A DNA stretch of 64,000 nt from Stachybotrys elegans. Lineage: Eukaryota; Ascomycota; Sordariomycetes; Hypocreales; Stachybotryaceae. Of the stretch, positions 1 to 9,841 are shown piece after piece. A model generated the notes under the pieces. That model searched no databases. It saw only the letters and a list, made by a program, of their open reading frames with translations, and was not told where the DNA came from. Position numbers and translations under genes: made by a program. How positions within the stretch are numbered: position 1 is the first letter of the stretch; each line of letters starts with the position of its first letter. Where the stretch lies: NCBI GenBank assembly GCA_020746835.1, contig JAGPNK010000006.1, forward strand, positions 1,488,001 through 1,552,000. The letters are read 5' to 3'.

Positions 1-885
1 GACAATCTGTAGACACATATAAAGTACTTTTTCTTGTGCCAATCTAGTGTCATAAATGAAGTAGCCTTAGGTATTCTCTACAGCAAGGACCCCTCTAGTT
101 AAGATACAGTACCTCTGTATATTAGTGGGTCATTTGCCCCAAAACAATGATGCCAGACCCCAGAAACACTGCGACTTTAACCGGTTCTTGGTTCAACAGA
201 GACCACAGGGACAGGCCAGGGACCTCCCTCCCTAGCAAGAATTGGACTGGATCAAGACGAGATGGGATGAAAAATGGAATTGCGCGGCATGAGAAGAGGA
301 TATCAAACATTGTTTCTTCGAGGGCGAATCGAGCGCCTCCTGTGGCCAAGACTTAAACGAGTACCCTTGAAGTAACCGAAGCGGGTTAAGACAAGCCGCC
401 AACAGCTTCACATCTCCTCATGGCATGGCGGCTTGTAGCAACGTGCAAGGATCGTTTGCCAGAATCGATTGTCTGATCATCTTTTTTCTCCCTCTCTCCC
501 TCCTGTTCCCTATTTTGCCATCTGCTTGCGCCGCTTCTTTACATCATACCTCCCCTCCGCCTCTTCGTCCATCCCCCCGAGGTACTTCTTGTAAACAGGC
601 AGTAACAAGGTACGCCATCGCAACTTTTTAGCCCCCTCATTCCATCATCTCCATCTCCATCTCCATCCCCATCACCTCGGTAGTGCTTCTACCTAGTCCT
701 TCTAATTTTCCTTCTTCCTTTCCATCTCCGCAAGCTAATTCCGCTCAAGGGTTCTGGTCCGCAGGCAGCCATATCTCGGTTCGTGACACATTCTATCACT
801 CTTACTTGCCCGGCTGACCTATCGCGCGCACAGCTGTTGCTAGCTCTTGGCTCTTCAATTCCACACGCATTATCCCATCGCCGTC
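1..885. other. Intergenic, upstream of the first gene
   Basis: No convincing coding region is seen. The right part (about 480-780) is strongly C/T-rich on the + strand with short ATCTCC-type repeats near 645-675, as is usual for promoters and 5' leaders of filamentous fungi. It most likely holds the promoter of the gene starting at 886. Confidence 0.6.
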
Positions 886-1779
886 ATGCGCTTCTCGACA
901 TCTGCCCTCGCGGCCGCCCTGCCGGCCCTCGTTGCTGCGCAGGAGCCCTTCCAGGAGTACAAGGCCCAGTTCCAGAGCTTCTTTGACAAGATGAGCTCCT
1001 ACATCCCCAACCCAGCCGCTCACGACCCCGTCGCCGCCGCCGAGGCCAAGCTTGGCGCCATGAAGCTGCACACCTTGACGCTCGACAACTGGAAGGACAC
1101 CCTCTACGAGCCTGTGCCTGCCGATGCGACGACCCCCGTGGAGTGGTGGGTTCTGGTTTCGGGTAGAAACAACACCTGCCGCGGTAAGTGACGCCACGAT
1201 GCATACATGCATTGGTTCGCGGGTTGCTGACTGTCATGATCCTGCAGGGTGGTGCGATAAGGTCGAGACCGCATATAACCAGACTGCCGCCAACTTTGCC
1301 CTCCAGCCCGGCAGCCCTCATATGGGCTACCTCAACTGCGACGACCAGCCTATTCTCTGCAACCTCTGGGCCTCTGGCGCTTCCTATCTCTGGGTGTTTG
1401 AGATGCTGCCTCCTCCGGCCCCCATCGATGTTTACAGGAAGAGGCTCAACCTGTCTACCACCACGACCGAAGACATCATGGGGCTGCGCAATGCTCTGCA
1501 GGACCCCGAGACTGCCAAGCAGTTCAACAAGATGGAGGGCTTCTTCCACCCCTTCGATGGCACAGCTGCCCAGTACGGTATCGCTGTTCCTATCGCCTAC
1601 TTCGTCTGGGTGTGCAACCTGGTCCCCAGCTGGCTGTTTATGCTTGTCATTTCCATGGCCAGTCGCTCCCTCATGTGAGTTTTCCCTACACCATGTGCCG
1701 CGCTGGGCGACGAGAACTAAACAGTAGCAGGTCGAGTCGCATGAACCAGGCTGCCAGCCGAGGCGCCAACCGCCAGTAA
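886..1779 (+). CDS. Secretory-pathway membrane protein, thioredoxin-like (often listed as 'peptidyl-tRNA hydrolase')
   Basis: Proposed exons are 886-1183, 1248-1674 and 1731-1779. The last acceptor could also be 3 or 6 bases upstream without changing frame. The product is about 257 residues. The first 18 residues (MRFSTSALAAALPALVAA) form a clear signal peptide. A hydrophobic segment near the C-terminus (AYFVWVCNLVPSWLFMLVIS) suggests a membrane anchor, followed by a short basic tail. The middle contains a CRGWC sequence and NCDDQPILCN, which recall the thioredoxin-like lumenal domains of ER proteins. From memory, fungal relatives are often named peptidyl-tRNA hydrolase, but nothing here supports that activity and a signal peptide argues against it. 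An ER or Golgi membrane protein is the safest reading; its function is unknown. Confidence 0.8.
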
Positions 1780-2003
1780 GCTAAGGCTAAGCTTGGCAAC
1801 GATGACACAGTATATCATATCTTGGGATCATAATGTTGATACGGGGCTCGGGGCATTGTCGTCTCGAGGATGAGAGTCGGAGTCTGGGTATGCCATCTGG
1901 GAATATGAATAATACTTGTCCGAGACCTGTGCGTTGGTAGTTCATGGGGAGCATCGGCAGCGCGGATCACGACACGCGTCATGTCGGCCCTTGATGTAGT
2001 TAA

Positions 2004-2634
2004 TCAAGACTTGTTGGCGCATGCCTCCTGGAGTGACATGAGGCCACCAGAGATCTCGTCCTTGAGCTGGGAATTGGATAGTTTGCCGTAGCGCAGGTCA
2101 CTGAGCCCGCCGACTGTTTGCTTAACCGACTCCTTGAGAGCAGCTTCTTCTTCTTCAAGCTTGGCGATTTCAAGCTCAAGTGCTGCAGCTGCATCCTCGA
2201 GATCGGGGATGACGGACTGCAGCGTGTGTTTGGCCGCCTTGACCCCTGACGCGTCCCCAAAGAGCTGTTCATCAGAGTCAGCAACTCGGATACTTCAGGA
2301 GCCAGCCAATCGGATATGCTGCGGTTTGGGAGCTTACCGCCCGCTGTATCTCGATTTCTCCGTCCAGCTCCTCCTGTTCGGCCTCTCGTCTAGCGCGAAC
2401 AACTTCTCTGCGCATCGCGACACCGCGCTTGACCTCGGCGGCGATATTGGCGGCAACGATATCAAGAGTGTTGTTCCGCTGGGCCTGTAGGTCGCGAAAC
2501 AGCGCGCGCAGCTGTGAGGAGCCATGGAGAGGGCTTGGAAACAGCGTCTCGAACTGCTGCAGCGTTGTGATAGACGTGAGAGCGGCAGGCTGCAGCAGGT
2601 GATTGGAGAGAATGTCTGACTCTGTAGGCGCCAT
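2004..2634 (-). CDS. cnl2: CNL2/NKP2-family kinetochore protein
   Basis: Two exons are proposed, 2634-2338 and 2264-2004, joined in phase 0 (donor GTAAGC, acceptor AACAG), giving 185 residues. The N-terminus MAPTESDILSNHLL and the internal RGVAMRREVVRARR stretch are characteristic of the fungal Cnl2/NKP2 family. These are small inner-kinetochore subunits associated with the COMA/Mis6-Sim4 complex at centromeres. The second exon is an almost continuous coiled coil, rich in Leu, Glu and Ala, which fits a structural subunit that dimerises with Nkp1. The gene is divergent from EAF3, sharing a spacer of about 735 bases. The family assignment is from recognised sequence; kinetochore location is inferred from the family. 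Confidence 0.85.
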
Positions 2635-3369
2635 GATTCTTCAGTCCGGGGCGGGTTTGCAAAGACGGCTTGCTGGGAGAGGACCGCCTGTGATGGTTTG
2701 CGGGTATGCCGTGGTGTTTTCAGGGAGGATGAATAACTCAAGAAGTCATCCAGGCCTGGTGCTCCAGTAACTATTAAGCGAAGAGACGTGGGATCGGGGC
2801 AAGTTGAAATGAATACCGCAACAAGTGAGGTTGTGATCGGATACGAATACAGTGAGTGAGTGCTGGTTAGCGGTGCCTCCACAGGCCGCCTTATCAACAA
2901 GCAGCATGGAAACGTTATCTTAGCGGGCTTCGGCTTAAGTTACCTAGCAGGCGCGTCGCGTAAAGCCATTTTTTCCTTCCCCTATTAGGAAACCCCATTC
3001 ATTCATGCGACGCGATTGATTGCTTCCCTGCTACGGAGTACACCCAGTGGCTCAGAAGGTACCACCAAGCCAGGCAATTTAGCAGGACCTTCTCACCCAA
3101 GGACATCACGACAGTAGGTACCTTTGCCTTCATCTCACACCTCAACCTCAACCTCAGCATCATCCTTTCGCATCAACTCATTCACATACGCCCCAGCTTT
3201 TGAATCCACGTAGCCTTTATCTTGGCTATTTATTTTTGTTTCATGAGAAGATAGCTGCATCTGCGACTCGAGGCGTCAGAGCGATACAAACTCTTAGGCT
3301 CTCTCGGCAGCAACAAAAGCCTTGCCCAAGGTTCAGGACACACGCACTTTTTCACACAGCAGACTCGCC
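2635..3369. other. Bidirectional spacer between cnl2 and eaf3
   Basis: No gene is seen. The spacer holds a TAGGTACCT motif at 3115-3123 and a TACGGAGTAC motif at 3032-3041; both short motifs recur elsewhere in the window. The right end is C/T- and CAAC-rich, consistent with an EAF3 5' leader. Confidence 0.6.
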
Positions 3370-5842
3370 ATGGCTCCTGCGCGCCAGCAACCCGCGCAGC
3401 AGTTCAGCAAGGACGAGAGGGTCCTTTGCTTCCACATGGACATGCTCTACGAGGCCAAGATTATGGATGTTCAGCCCGGCGAGAAGCCTGGCGACGGCTT
3501 CCGCTACAAGGTGCACTACAAAGGCTGGAAGAAGACGTGGGACGATTGGGTCCTGGCCGACCGCATCAGGCCGTTTGACGATGAGCACAAGGAGCTGGCG
3601 GCTCAGCTCCATGCCCAAGTCAAGAATAGCATTCAGAAGACGTCGAAGCAGCCTAAGAATCTCCTGAGGACCGGTGGCGAATCCTCTCGAGGTAGTGAGG
3701 AGCGAGGATCAGCCACCGTTCAAGGTGGAAGAGGAGGCCGAAGAGGCAAGGACTGGGATTTGGAACAGGTAAGGCAATTTCCTTGGCTTGTTTTTGGTTT
3801 TGGTTTTGGTTTTCTTTTGGTTTCTCTCCATATCATTTCCCCTATCAGCTCTGTCGACATGGCTAGACTCGTCCCCTGAAGCGGGCGAGGACCTACTCGA
3901 TGGAAGAGCACTGTCCGCTTTCCCGGTGTTTTCATGCTCAACAGTGCCTCGGTGGTGCAGCAAGGTTGCTGGAGGTTGGGCGTGTGGAGGAGCCACTCTG
4001 CATCGACGAGACTGCCGCCAGCTGCCGCTCGCTTGTGTCGAACCAGCCAGTTGCAAAGCAAAGCCAATTGAGCGCTGAAACCTTGGACACGCTGCATCCC
4101 AACCTAGAGGCAACCTTACACGGCAACCTTATTCTTGATACCCCTATATAATCAGGCTCAGCATCGATCCCTCTCGCTTGTCGTCGGTCAACACATTTCA
4201 TTTTCAGTATCTCTTCATCAGTCAGACCCAACAGCAATCACTCAGGACCGACGCTTCTGCACCAAGCACAAATTTCAGCATGAGACGTGTTCGCGCAAAA
4301 AAACCGTCGGCTCCTGCCACTGCCTCACTCCCGCCCATTCCAAAATGGTCTGGGCCTCGCTGTCAACAAGACTTTGCTGAATCCAACGTGCGCGGAGCCG
4401 CCGACGAGCCTATTCAGCTCTACCAACCCGGTGCCCCCCCTGATCGTGGGCCAAAAGGCAAAACGCCCTCGAAGCTCAGGGAGAAGGACGTGGATCTCAT
4501 GGAGCTTCCCTCACCCTCAATCGTCAAACACCTTCAGTCAGCTAAGGGCATCTATTACAATGGCCATGCTCGCAGGATGAGATTCCCAAAACCGTCAAAG
4601 AAACCACCCCGTCAAGCTCCCGAATACATTTCTGCTGCCGATATCTGCGCCCATGACAATGTGGCATTGCCTCCTCCTGTCCTCAATCCACAAGAATTAG
4701 AGCTCCCGGTGCGATGCCCGAGCGTGCAGGTGTTGGACCACATGATCAGCTGCCTCGAGAGCTTCTTGGAGCCCCCATCAGAGCCCCCAACTTTTGCCGA
4801 ACTGGTGACGGATGCAATGATCACGGTTGCAACATCCGATGAGCACCCTAAAGACGACCCCATGGCCTTCAATGGGCGGCTATCGGCTGTGCTGGAGGAA
4901 ATAATATCTGGGAGCCCCCTATGTGCTATGTCCATGCAGACACAATAGCCGCCCTTTGTGCACCACAAGGACAGTATTGGCTTAGCCTTGGGAAGTTTCC
5001 CAGCTGTTCAACATTACTCTCACCCAACCCTTCTATATCTGGCAATTTATTGGGTTGATGCGGTTGAGGCTATGACGAGATCCGGCCTTCGGTTGCCTAC
5101 CAAGCGGTAGAGCGCAATGCTTCTTGACCACCAGCACAAATCCATTACCCCACAGCAAACATGCTGACCTCCAACCAGGAAGACGCATTCCACAACAAGC
5201 CTATGATCAACCTCCCTGTTCCAGACCACATTCAGGCGATGCTCGTCGATGACTGGGAGAATATCACCAAGAACAATCAGCTCGTTCCCATACCTCACCC
5301 TAAACCCGTCACCAAGATCCTTGAGGATTATCTTGGTTATGAGCGACCTCATCGCGAGGAGGGCTCTGCAAGTATGGACATTCTAGAAGAGGTTATTGCC
5401 GGGCTCCGAGAGTACTTTGAGAAGGCTCTTAGCAGAATCCTTCTCTACAGGTACGCGCGCTGCTCACTCCGCTCCCACGCAACCCTAACTTGCCATCAGA
5501 TTTGAGCGCCACCAGTACATTGATGTTCGCAAGCTATGGGAGAACACCGAGGATAGCTCTGCTATCAAGAATGTGTGCGACGCATACGGCGCCGAGCATC
5601 TGGCCCGCTTGATCGGTCAGTCTCTGTCGTCATATCCTATTCCGCCCACCGTACTAATCCCCACTGCAGTCTCTCTGCCTGAGCTCTTGGCTCAGACCAA
5701 TATGGACCAACAGTCTGTATCACGTCTTCGCGAGGAGATTGGCAAATTCACTGTCTGGCTCGGACGAAACTGTGAGACGTACTTTGTCAACGAATACGAA
5801 ACCCCCTCGCAGGAGTACATCGACAAAGCTAGAAGCTTTTAA
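3370..5842 (+). CDS. eaf3: Chromatin modification-related protein EAF3 (MRG15 homologue)
   Basis: Proposed exons are 3370-3768, 5179-5450, 5500-5615 and 5670-5842, giving 319 residues. Residues about 10-75 form the chromo-barrel domain (ERVLCFHMDMLYEAKI, then HYKGWKKTWDDWV with its aromatic cage). A basic Gly/Arg-rich linker follows, and residues about 134-319 form the MRG domain. EAF3 is a shared subunit of the NuA4 acetyltransferase and Rpd3S deacetylase and reads H3K36 methylation. The reading frame joins cleanly across all three introns; introns 2 and 3 are 49 and 54 bases. Intron 1 is 1,410 bases long and carries a separate open reading frame with its own TATA box. Reading through intron 1 ends at a stop at 3877-3879, so retention would yield a chromo-barrel-only protein. 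Confidence 0.93.
3790..3823. repeat. (TTTTGG)n-type simple repeat in eaf3 intron 1
   Basis: Four to five imperfect copies of a TTTTGG unit follow the intron 1 donor. It is a low-complexity pyrimidine/guanine tract with no evident function. Confidence 0.8.
4145..4151 (+). promoter_or_regulatory. TATA box of the gene nested in eaf3 intron 1
   Basis: TATATAA lies 129 bases before the ATG at 4280. The sequence from about 30 bases downstream of it up to 4280 has no ATG and is C/T- then CA-rich, as in fungal 5' leaders. This suggests that the ORF inside the intron has its own core promoter. Confidence 0.55.
4280..4948 (+). CDS. Unrecognised 222-residue protein nested in eaf3 intron 1
   Basis: A single uninterrupted ORF of 222 codons lies on the same strand inside EAF3 intron 1. 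I chose the ATG at 4280 because the open frame extends upstream only through non-ATG codons and the leader from the TATA box (4145) has no earlier ATG. The N-terminus is basic (MRRVRAKKPS) and Pro-rich. The middle has several Lys/Arg clusters (GPKGKTPSKLREK, RRMRFPKPSKKPPR). The last third looks helical and acidic (VLDHMISCLESFLEPP, GRLSAVLEEIIS). There is no signal peptide or membrane segment. I do not recognise a family. It could be a young or lineage-restricted gene, a retroposed copy, or a chance ORF; length, codon structure and promoter context favour a real gene. Confidence 0.6.
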   Translation: MRRVRAKKPSAPATASLPPIPKWSGPRCQQDFAESNVRGAADEPIQLYQPGAPPDRGPKGKTPSKLREKDVDLMELPSPSIVKHLQSAKGIYYNGHARRMRFPKPSKKPPRQAPEYISAADICAHDNVALPPPVLNPQELELPVRCPSVQVLDHMISCLESFLEPPSEPPTFAELVTDAMITVATSDEHPKDDPMAFNGRLSAVLEEIISGSPLCAMSMQTQ

Positions 5843-6371
5843 GTGCCGCCCTATACTCGTGCCAAGCTCGCCCTCTAGGGTAAAAATTGCTCTGCCACCA
5901 ACCAGGGGCATCGCAGCTGGCTTCAGATTTCTTTGTGGGACACGTGGGTGCAATGGTGGCGACACTGGCAAATACTAGCGACTACGGGAAGTTTGTGATG
6001 TAGGATATGGGAATCATCCGCTTTCTTTTTTCTGTTTCTGCTTCTTGTTTTGTTTAGTTGGACTAATGCAACACGATTGATGCGGTCAGATGGTTTTCCT
6101 TGGTTCCAAAGTCCCTTGTTGTGCCTTGCAAGTTTGCACTATGTAGTTGATATCCACGAAAACATGCCATGGCCCCCTCCCTATAACTCTCTTTATGTCA
6201 AAGTGTGTTTTTGTTGGCGCGGTGTCGTGTCGTCGCAGCGTACAGCAATATATCACAGTATAATACAGCATGCCGAGCTCTCTTTTCAGCTCAGGCATCA
6301 CATTCAACCCCCCGCCCTCTGCTCATTCGTAAGACTCCAGGGCCCTCCCGGTATCGTGTCCCCAGCGCGCC
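5843..6371. other. Convergent 3' spacer between eaf3 and mrpl33
   Basis: No gene is seen. The T-rich stretch near 6020-6060 and the remainder are taken as the 3' untranslated regions of the two converging genes. Confidence 0.6.
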
Positions 6372-6635
6372 TCACATCCTCGGCACAGCCCTCTCGATGT
6401 AGAAACCCTTATCCGGCGTCCTCTCCGCCTTGACCTCCTCCTTGGTGAGCGCGCGGTCCACCTCCTGGACCGTCACCAGCTCCTTCACCTTGAAGATCAT
6501 ACCGGCGAACTGCGGCTCCACGGGGTGGAAGACGGTCTGCATGCGGCGGTGCAGGCCCAGCGCGGCCAGGATTCCCCTCGTGCGCTCCGGCATGCCAATG
6601 GCGGAGCGGCGGAGCGTGATGCGGAAGAAGGACAT
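6372..6635 (-). CDS. mrpl33: Mitochondrial large-subunit ribosomal protein uL30m (MRPL33/L30)
   Basis: One coding exon of 87 residues begins [19 protein letters not shown]. The pattern ITLRRSAIG, a Leu/Arg-rich helix and HHPV-like [16 protein letters not shown] are typical of fungal mitochondrial L30, which is much shorter than cytosolic uL7/L30. The protein is part of the mitoribosomal large subunit. The open frame continues upstream of 6635 without an ATG. A donor GTGAGT (6758-6753), a GCTAAC branch site and a CATCCAG acceptor (ending 6701) suggest an intron in the 5' leader. I chose the ATG at 6635 because family members start there; a longer N-terminus spliced from upstream is possible but not needed. 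Confidence 0.85.
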   Translation of the reverse strand: MSFFRITLRRSAIGMPERTRGILAALGLHRRMQTVFHPVEPQFAGMIFKVKELVTVQEVDRALTKEEVKAERTPDKGFYIERAVPRM

Positions 6636-7834
6636 GGCTGGTGTTTCGATGGTTTTTTTGTTCTTGGTGCGTCGGAAACGGTTGCGGATGGCAAAGAAAG
6701 CTGGATGGATCTCGTTAGCAGCAGGTCCATGGGATGTACTCATATGCGATTTACTCACCACCTCGGAGCCGCGCGATTGCCCTTGGAAAAGAATGAATGC
6801 CTCGTATCACCTTCACCTGCAGTTGGTACAGACGTCCCCAAAATTCAAGAACGCCAAGCGTCGTTATCGCGTGGTCACGTGCTTTTGGCTTCGACTTATC
6901 TAAGAGGTATCTTCTCGATTCGACCTGCCTACCCTGGAATACACCCTCAGCTTTTCACCGTGGTTTCGACAATTCTTGGCGCATTGTGGTGTCTGGTGAA
7001 AACTGACATATCGACTCGCCGACCTTGAGAGCCATCCGTCTCCGTTTTCACCGCTACTGAGGCATTATATAGCTCAGCATGTTGGTGCCCAACAATGTCG
7101 CACACGCCTCTCCATTGAAGGTCACGATTATCCCTCCTGCACTTCGAAAGCGGGTCGTTCAAAAGCACTCCAATCGCCATATTTGTATACGATTCTGCCA
7201 TTGCCGCGCGCGGAATATGTAGATAAGGGCTGCATGGAAGCCGCATGTTGGCTACGTTGCAAATGTCGCCGAATGGATTTGAAGCCCATGCAGGACGCCG
7301 ATATCCAGAGGCACATGATGGTCTGTAGATGCAAAGGTGCCACACCTGTGATGAGTATCACATGCTCGGCCCGGGACTTTCCTTGCCCAAGGACTTTTTT
7401 TCAGCCGAAGAGAAAAGCATCTGAGCATGCGGACGGACCCCTGGCACTGGATCAATTGATTGTTTCCACGCTCTTGGGCTCGGTTCCACCAAGAGGAGAG
7501 GGGTGGACTGGAAGGACCCGCGAGCGATTACATGCATGCGTGTATGCATCGCATCCTAGCTGGTGGTGCTTCATCATTGGCACGGAGAAACAAAATACCA
7601 AAGGTCGTGAGAGCGTCATTAAAGCAAAATCAAAAGACAGGCAGTAACTGGACATAATTACATTTCTATAGATCAACCGAGTAACGTGGACGGCCGTATA
7701 CAGGCTCCATAACGCGACACCACATCGAGTGGCTTTCATACAAGCCCCTGGGCTTTCTTTGCTTCACTCCATCCCCACTACGACAGACCCCTCCTGCTCC
7801 GTCATGATTTTCTTGTTCCGTTTCTTGCACCCCC
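6636..7834. other. Spacer between mrpl33 and ACL1 3' end
   Basis: No gene is recognised. The left part carries the likely leader intron of mrpl33 (about 6701-6758) and its promoter. The right part, about 7640-7834, is probably the ACL1 3' untranslated region. Several ORFs of 60-150 codons exist on both strands but none resembles a protein. Confidence 0.55.
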
Positions 7835-9841
7835 TTACATCTGGACCTCCACTCTGCCCTCGGAGCCGGGTGCTACGCCAGCCTCGCGAAGGTTGGGCAG
7901 GATGTAGGTGATATCGTCCCAAGGGTGACGGTACAGACCAGTGCGCAGCCTCTTCTGGTCGAGGTAGTGAGCAATGAGACCGATGCTGCGACCCAGGACG
8001 AAGAGACCGTTGAGGACACCCATGCGCAGGTAGTCCTCAGCCTCCTCAGCAGAGAAAGCACCGCAGTTGCGGACCAGGTCGACGAAGCAGACAGCGATGC
8101 AGCCATCGACGTTGAGGATCAGGTTGTCCTTCTTGGAGGTGGTGACGGTCTCAACTGCCAGGGCGTAGTCGAGGAGCTTGTGGTTAGGGAAGTTGGCCTG
8201 GACGTACTCCTTGACCAGCTCGACACGTAGATCAGGGTTGTTGCGGGACTTGATTCTGTGGCCGATACCAGGGATGAGCTTGTTGCCCTTGCGCATGGAG
8301 TCGACGAAGTCACGGGGGCTGAGACCCTTGTCGAAGGCCTTGGTGAACTCCTCGGCAGCACCGTCCAGGGCACCACCGAATCGAGAACCAATGGTGAGGA
8401 GACCAGACACCAGGGCACTGATCAGGTCCTTGCCGGCACGAGTGGTGATGATGGTGTTCATGGCACCCGACACAGCGGGACCGTGGTCGGCAGTGAGCAT
8501 GAGAACCATCTCGAGGAACTTGGAGGCGTAGTTGGGAAGTCTGCGGCGGAACCACAGAAGGGACATGACACCACCAATGCCAATCTCCTCCTTGAACACA
8601 TCAGAGATGGGCATACCGGCGTACAGGAGCTCCTGGCCACGGTCATCAGAGATGGTGGAGATGAAGGCAGCGGGCTTTCGGATGAGACCAAGCTCCTGAG
8701 CCCAGGAGTAGTCGAGAGGAATCTTGGGGACAACTGGCTCGGGGCGGGGCACAATGGTGCCGTCCTTGATGAGCTTCTGGTAGAGCTCAGCGAGGACCTG
8801 AGGCATATCCTCGAAGGTGTTGGGGACGTAGAAGCCAGCCTCCTTCATGGACGAGTTCTTCTTGGCAGCGGTCTCAAGCTGCGAGTTGGCGAAGGAGCCG
8901 GCGTGACCGAACTGCACCTCGGTCTTGAACATGCTGGCGCAGGTACCAATGGCCCAGGCGACAATGGGCTTGGTGATCTTGCCAGACTTGACAGCCTCAA
9001 TGACCTTGTACTCCTCAACACCACCGACCTCACCAAGGAGGACAAGAATCTTGCACTCAGGGTCGGCCTGGTAGCGGAGCATGTGGTCAATGAAGGTGGT
9101 GCCGGGGTAACGGTCACCACCAATGGCAACACCCTCGTAGACACCATCGGTGGTCTGGGAAATGATGTTGTTGAGCTCGTTGGACATACCACCGGACTTG
9201 GAGACGTAGCCGACGGATCCCTTGCGGTACAGCTTGGAGGCAACAATGTTGTCCATCATACCACCGGTGTTACCGATCTTGAAGCTGCCGGGCTTGATAC
9301 CACCGACAGTGGCGGGGCCAATGATGGTGACACCCTTCTTGCGGGCGACGTGGGCAATCTCACGGGCGCGCTAGATGGAACTGGTCAGAAGGGACTGAAC
9401 TGGGAAGACGCGAGGGGCAGCGCAACTTACACGCTCGGGGACACCCTCAGCAATGATGGCAATGGTCCTGATCTGGGGGTACTCCATGAGCTCCATGGTG
9501 GAGCTGTAGACACTTCGGGAGGAAGCAAAGTTCACAACGACATCGACGTCGGGGTGCTTAGCCATGGCCTTCTCAGTCTCTTGGTAGACAGGCAGGAGGG
9601 TCTCGCTGGTTCCCCAGTACATCTTGCTGACGAACTGACCACCGAAGGTGTAGATGATTCCGGCAACGGAGGGGGTCTTGCGCTTGCAGATGAAGTCAAA
9701 GTCCAGCATGCCCTGGACGGCACGGGGCTGCAGACCATAGACGAAGCATCGGGTCTTGTCGGTGAAGAGAGCGTGCTCGGGGAGGGGGCTGAGGGGCCGG
9801 CTGGCGGCAGCAAAGCGCTGGATCTTGTCGTTGCTGGCCAT
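7835..9841 (-). CDS. acl1: ATP-citrate lyase subunit 1 (catalytic/citryl-CoA lyase half)
   Basis: Exons are 9841-9431 and 9370-7835 (a 60-base intron, phase 0), giving 648 residues. Fungi split ATP-citrate lyase into two polypeptides; this one matches the C-terminal part of animal ACLY. Residues about 15-330 form the CoA-binding and succinyl-CoA-ligase-alpha-like domains, with the phospho-histidine in [10 protein letters not shown] at about His293. Residues about 400-648 are citrate-synthase-like ([15 protein letters not shown], then [16 protein letters not shown]). With ACL2 it converts citrate, CoA and ATP to cytosolic acetyl-CoA and oxaloacetate, feeding lipid synthesis and protein acetylation. 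It is transcribed away from ACL2. Codons are strongly C-ending, which suggests high expression and creates a long antisense shadow ORF. Confidence 0.97.

Noticed and set aside
5080..5130. GGTAGAGCG sequence resembling a tRNA D arm in eaf3 intron 1
   Set aside because: The flanks do not pair as a D stem and no T arm follows.
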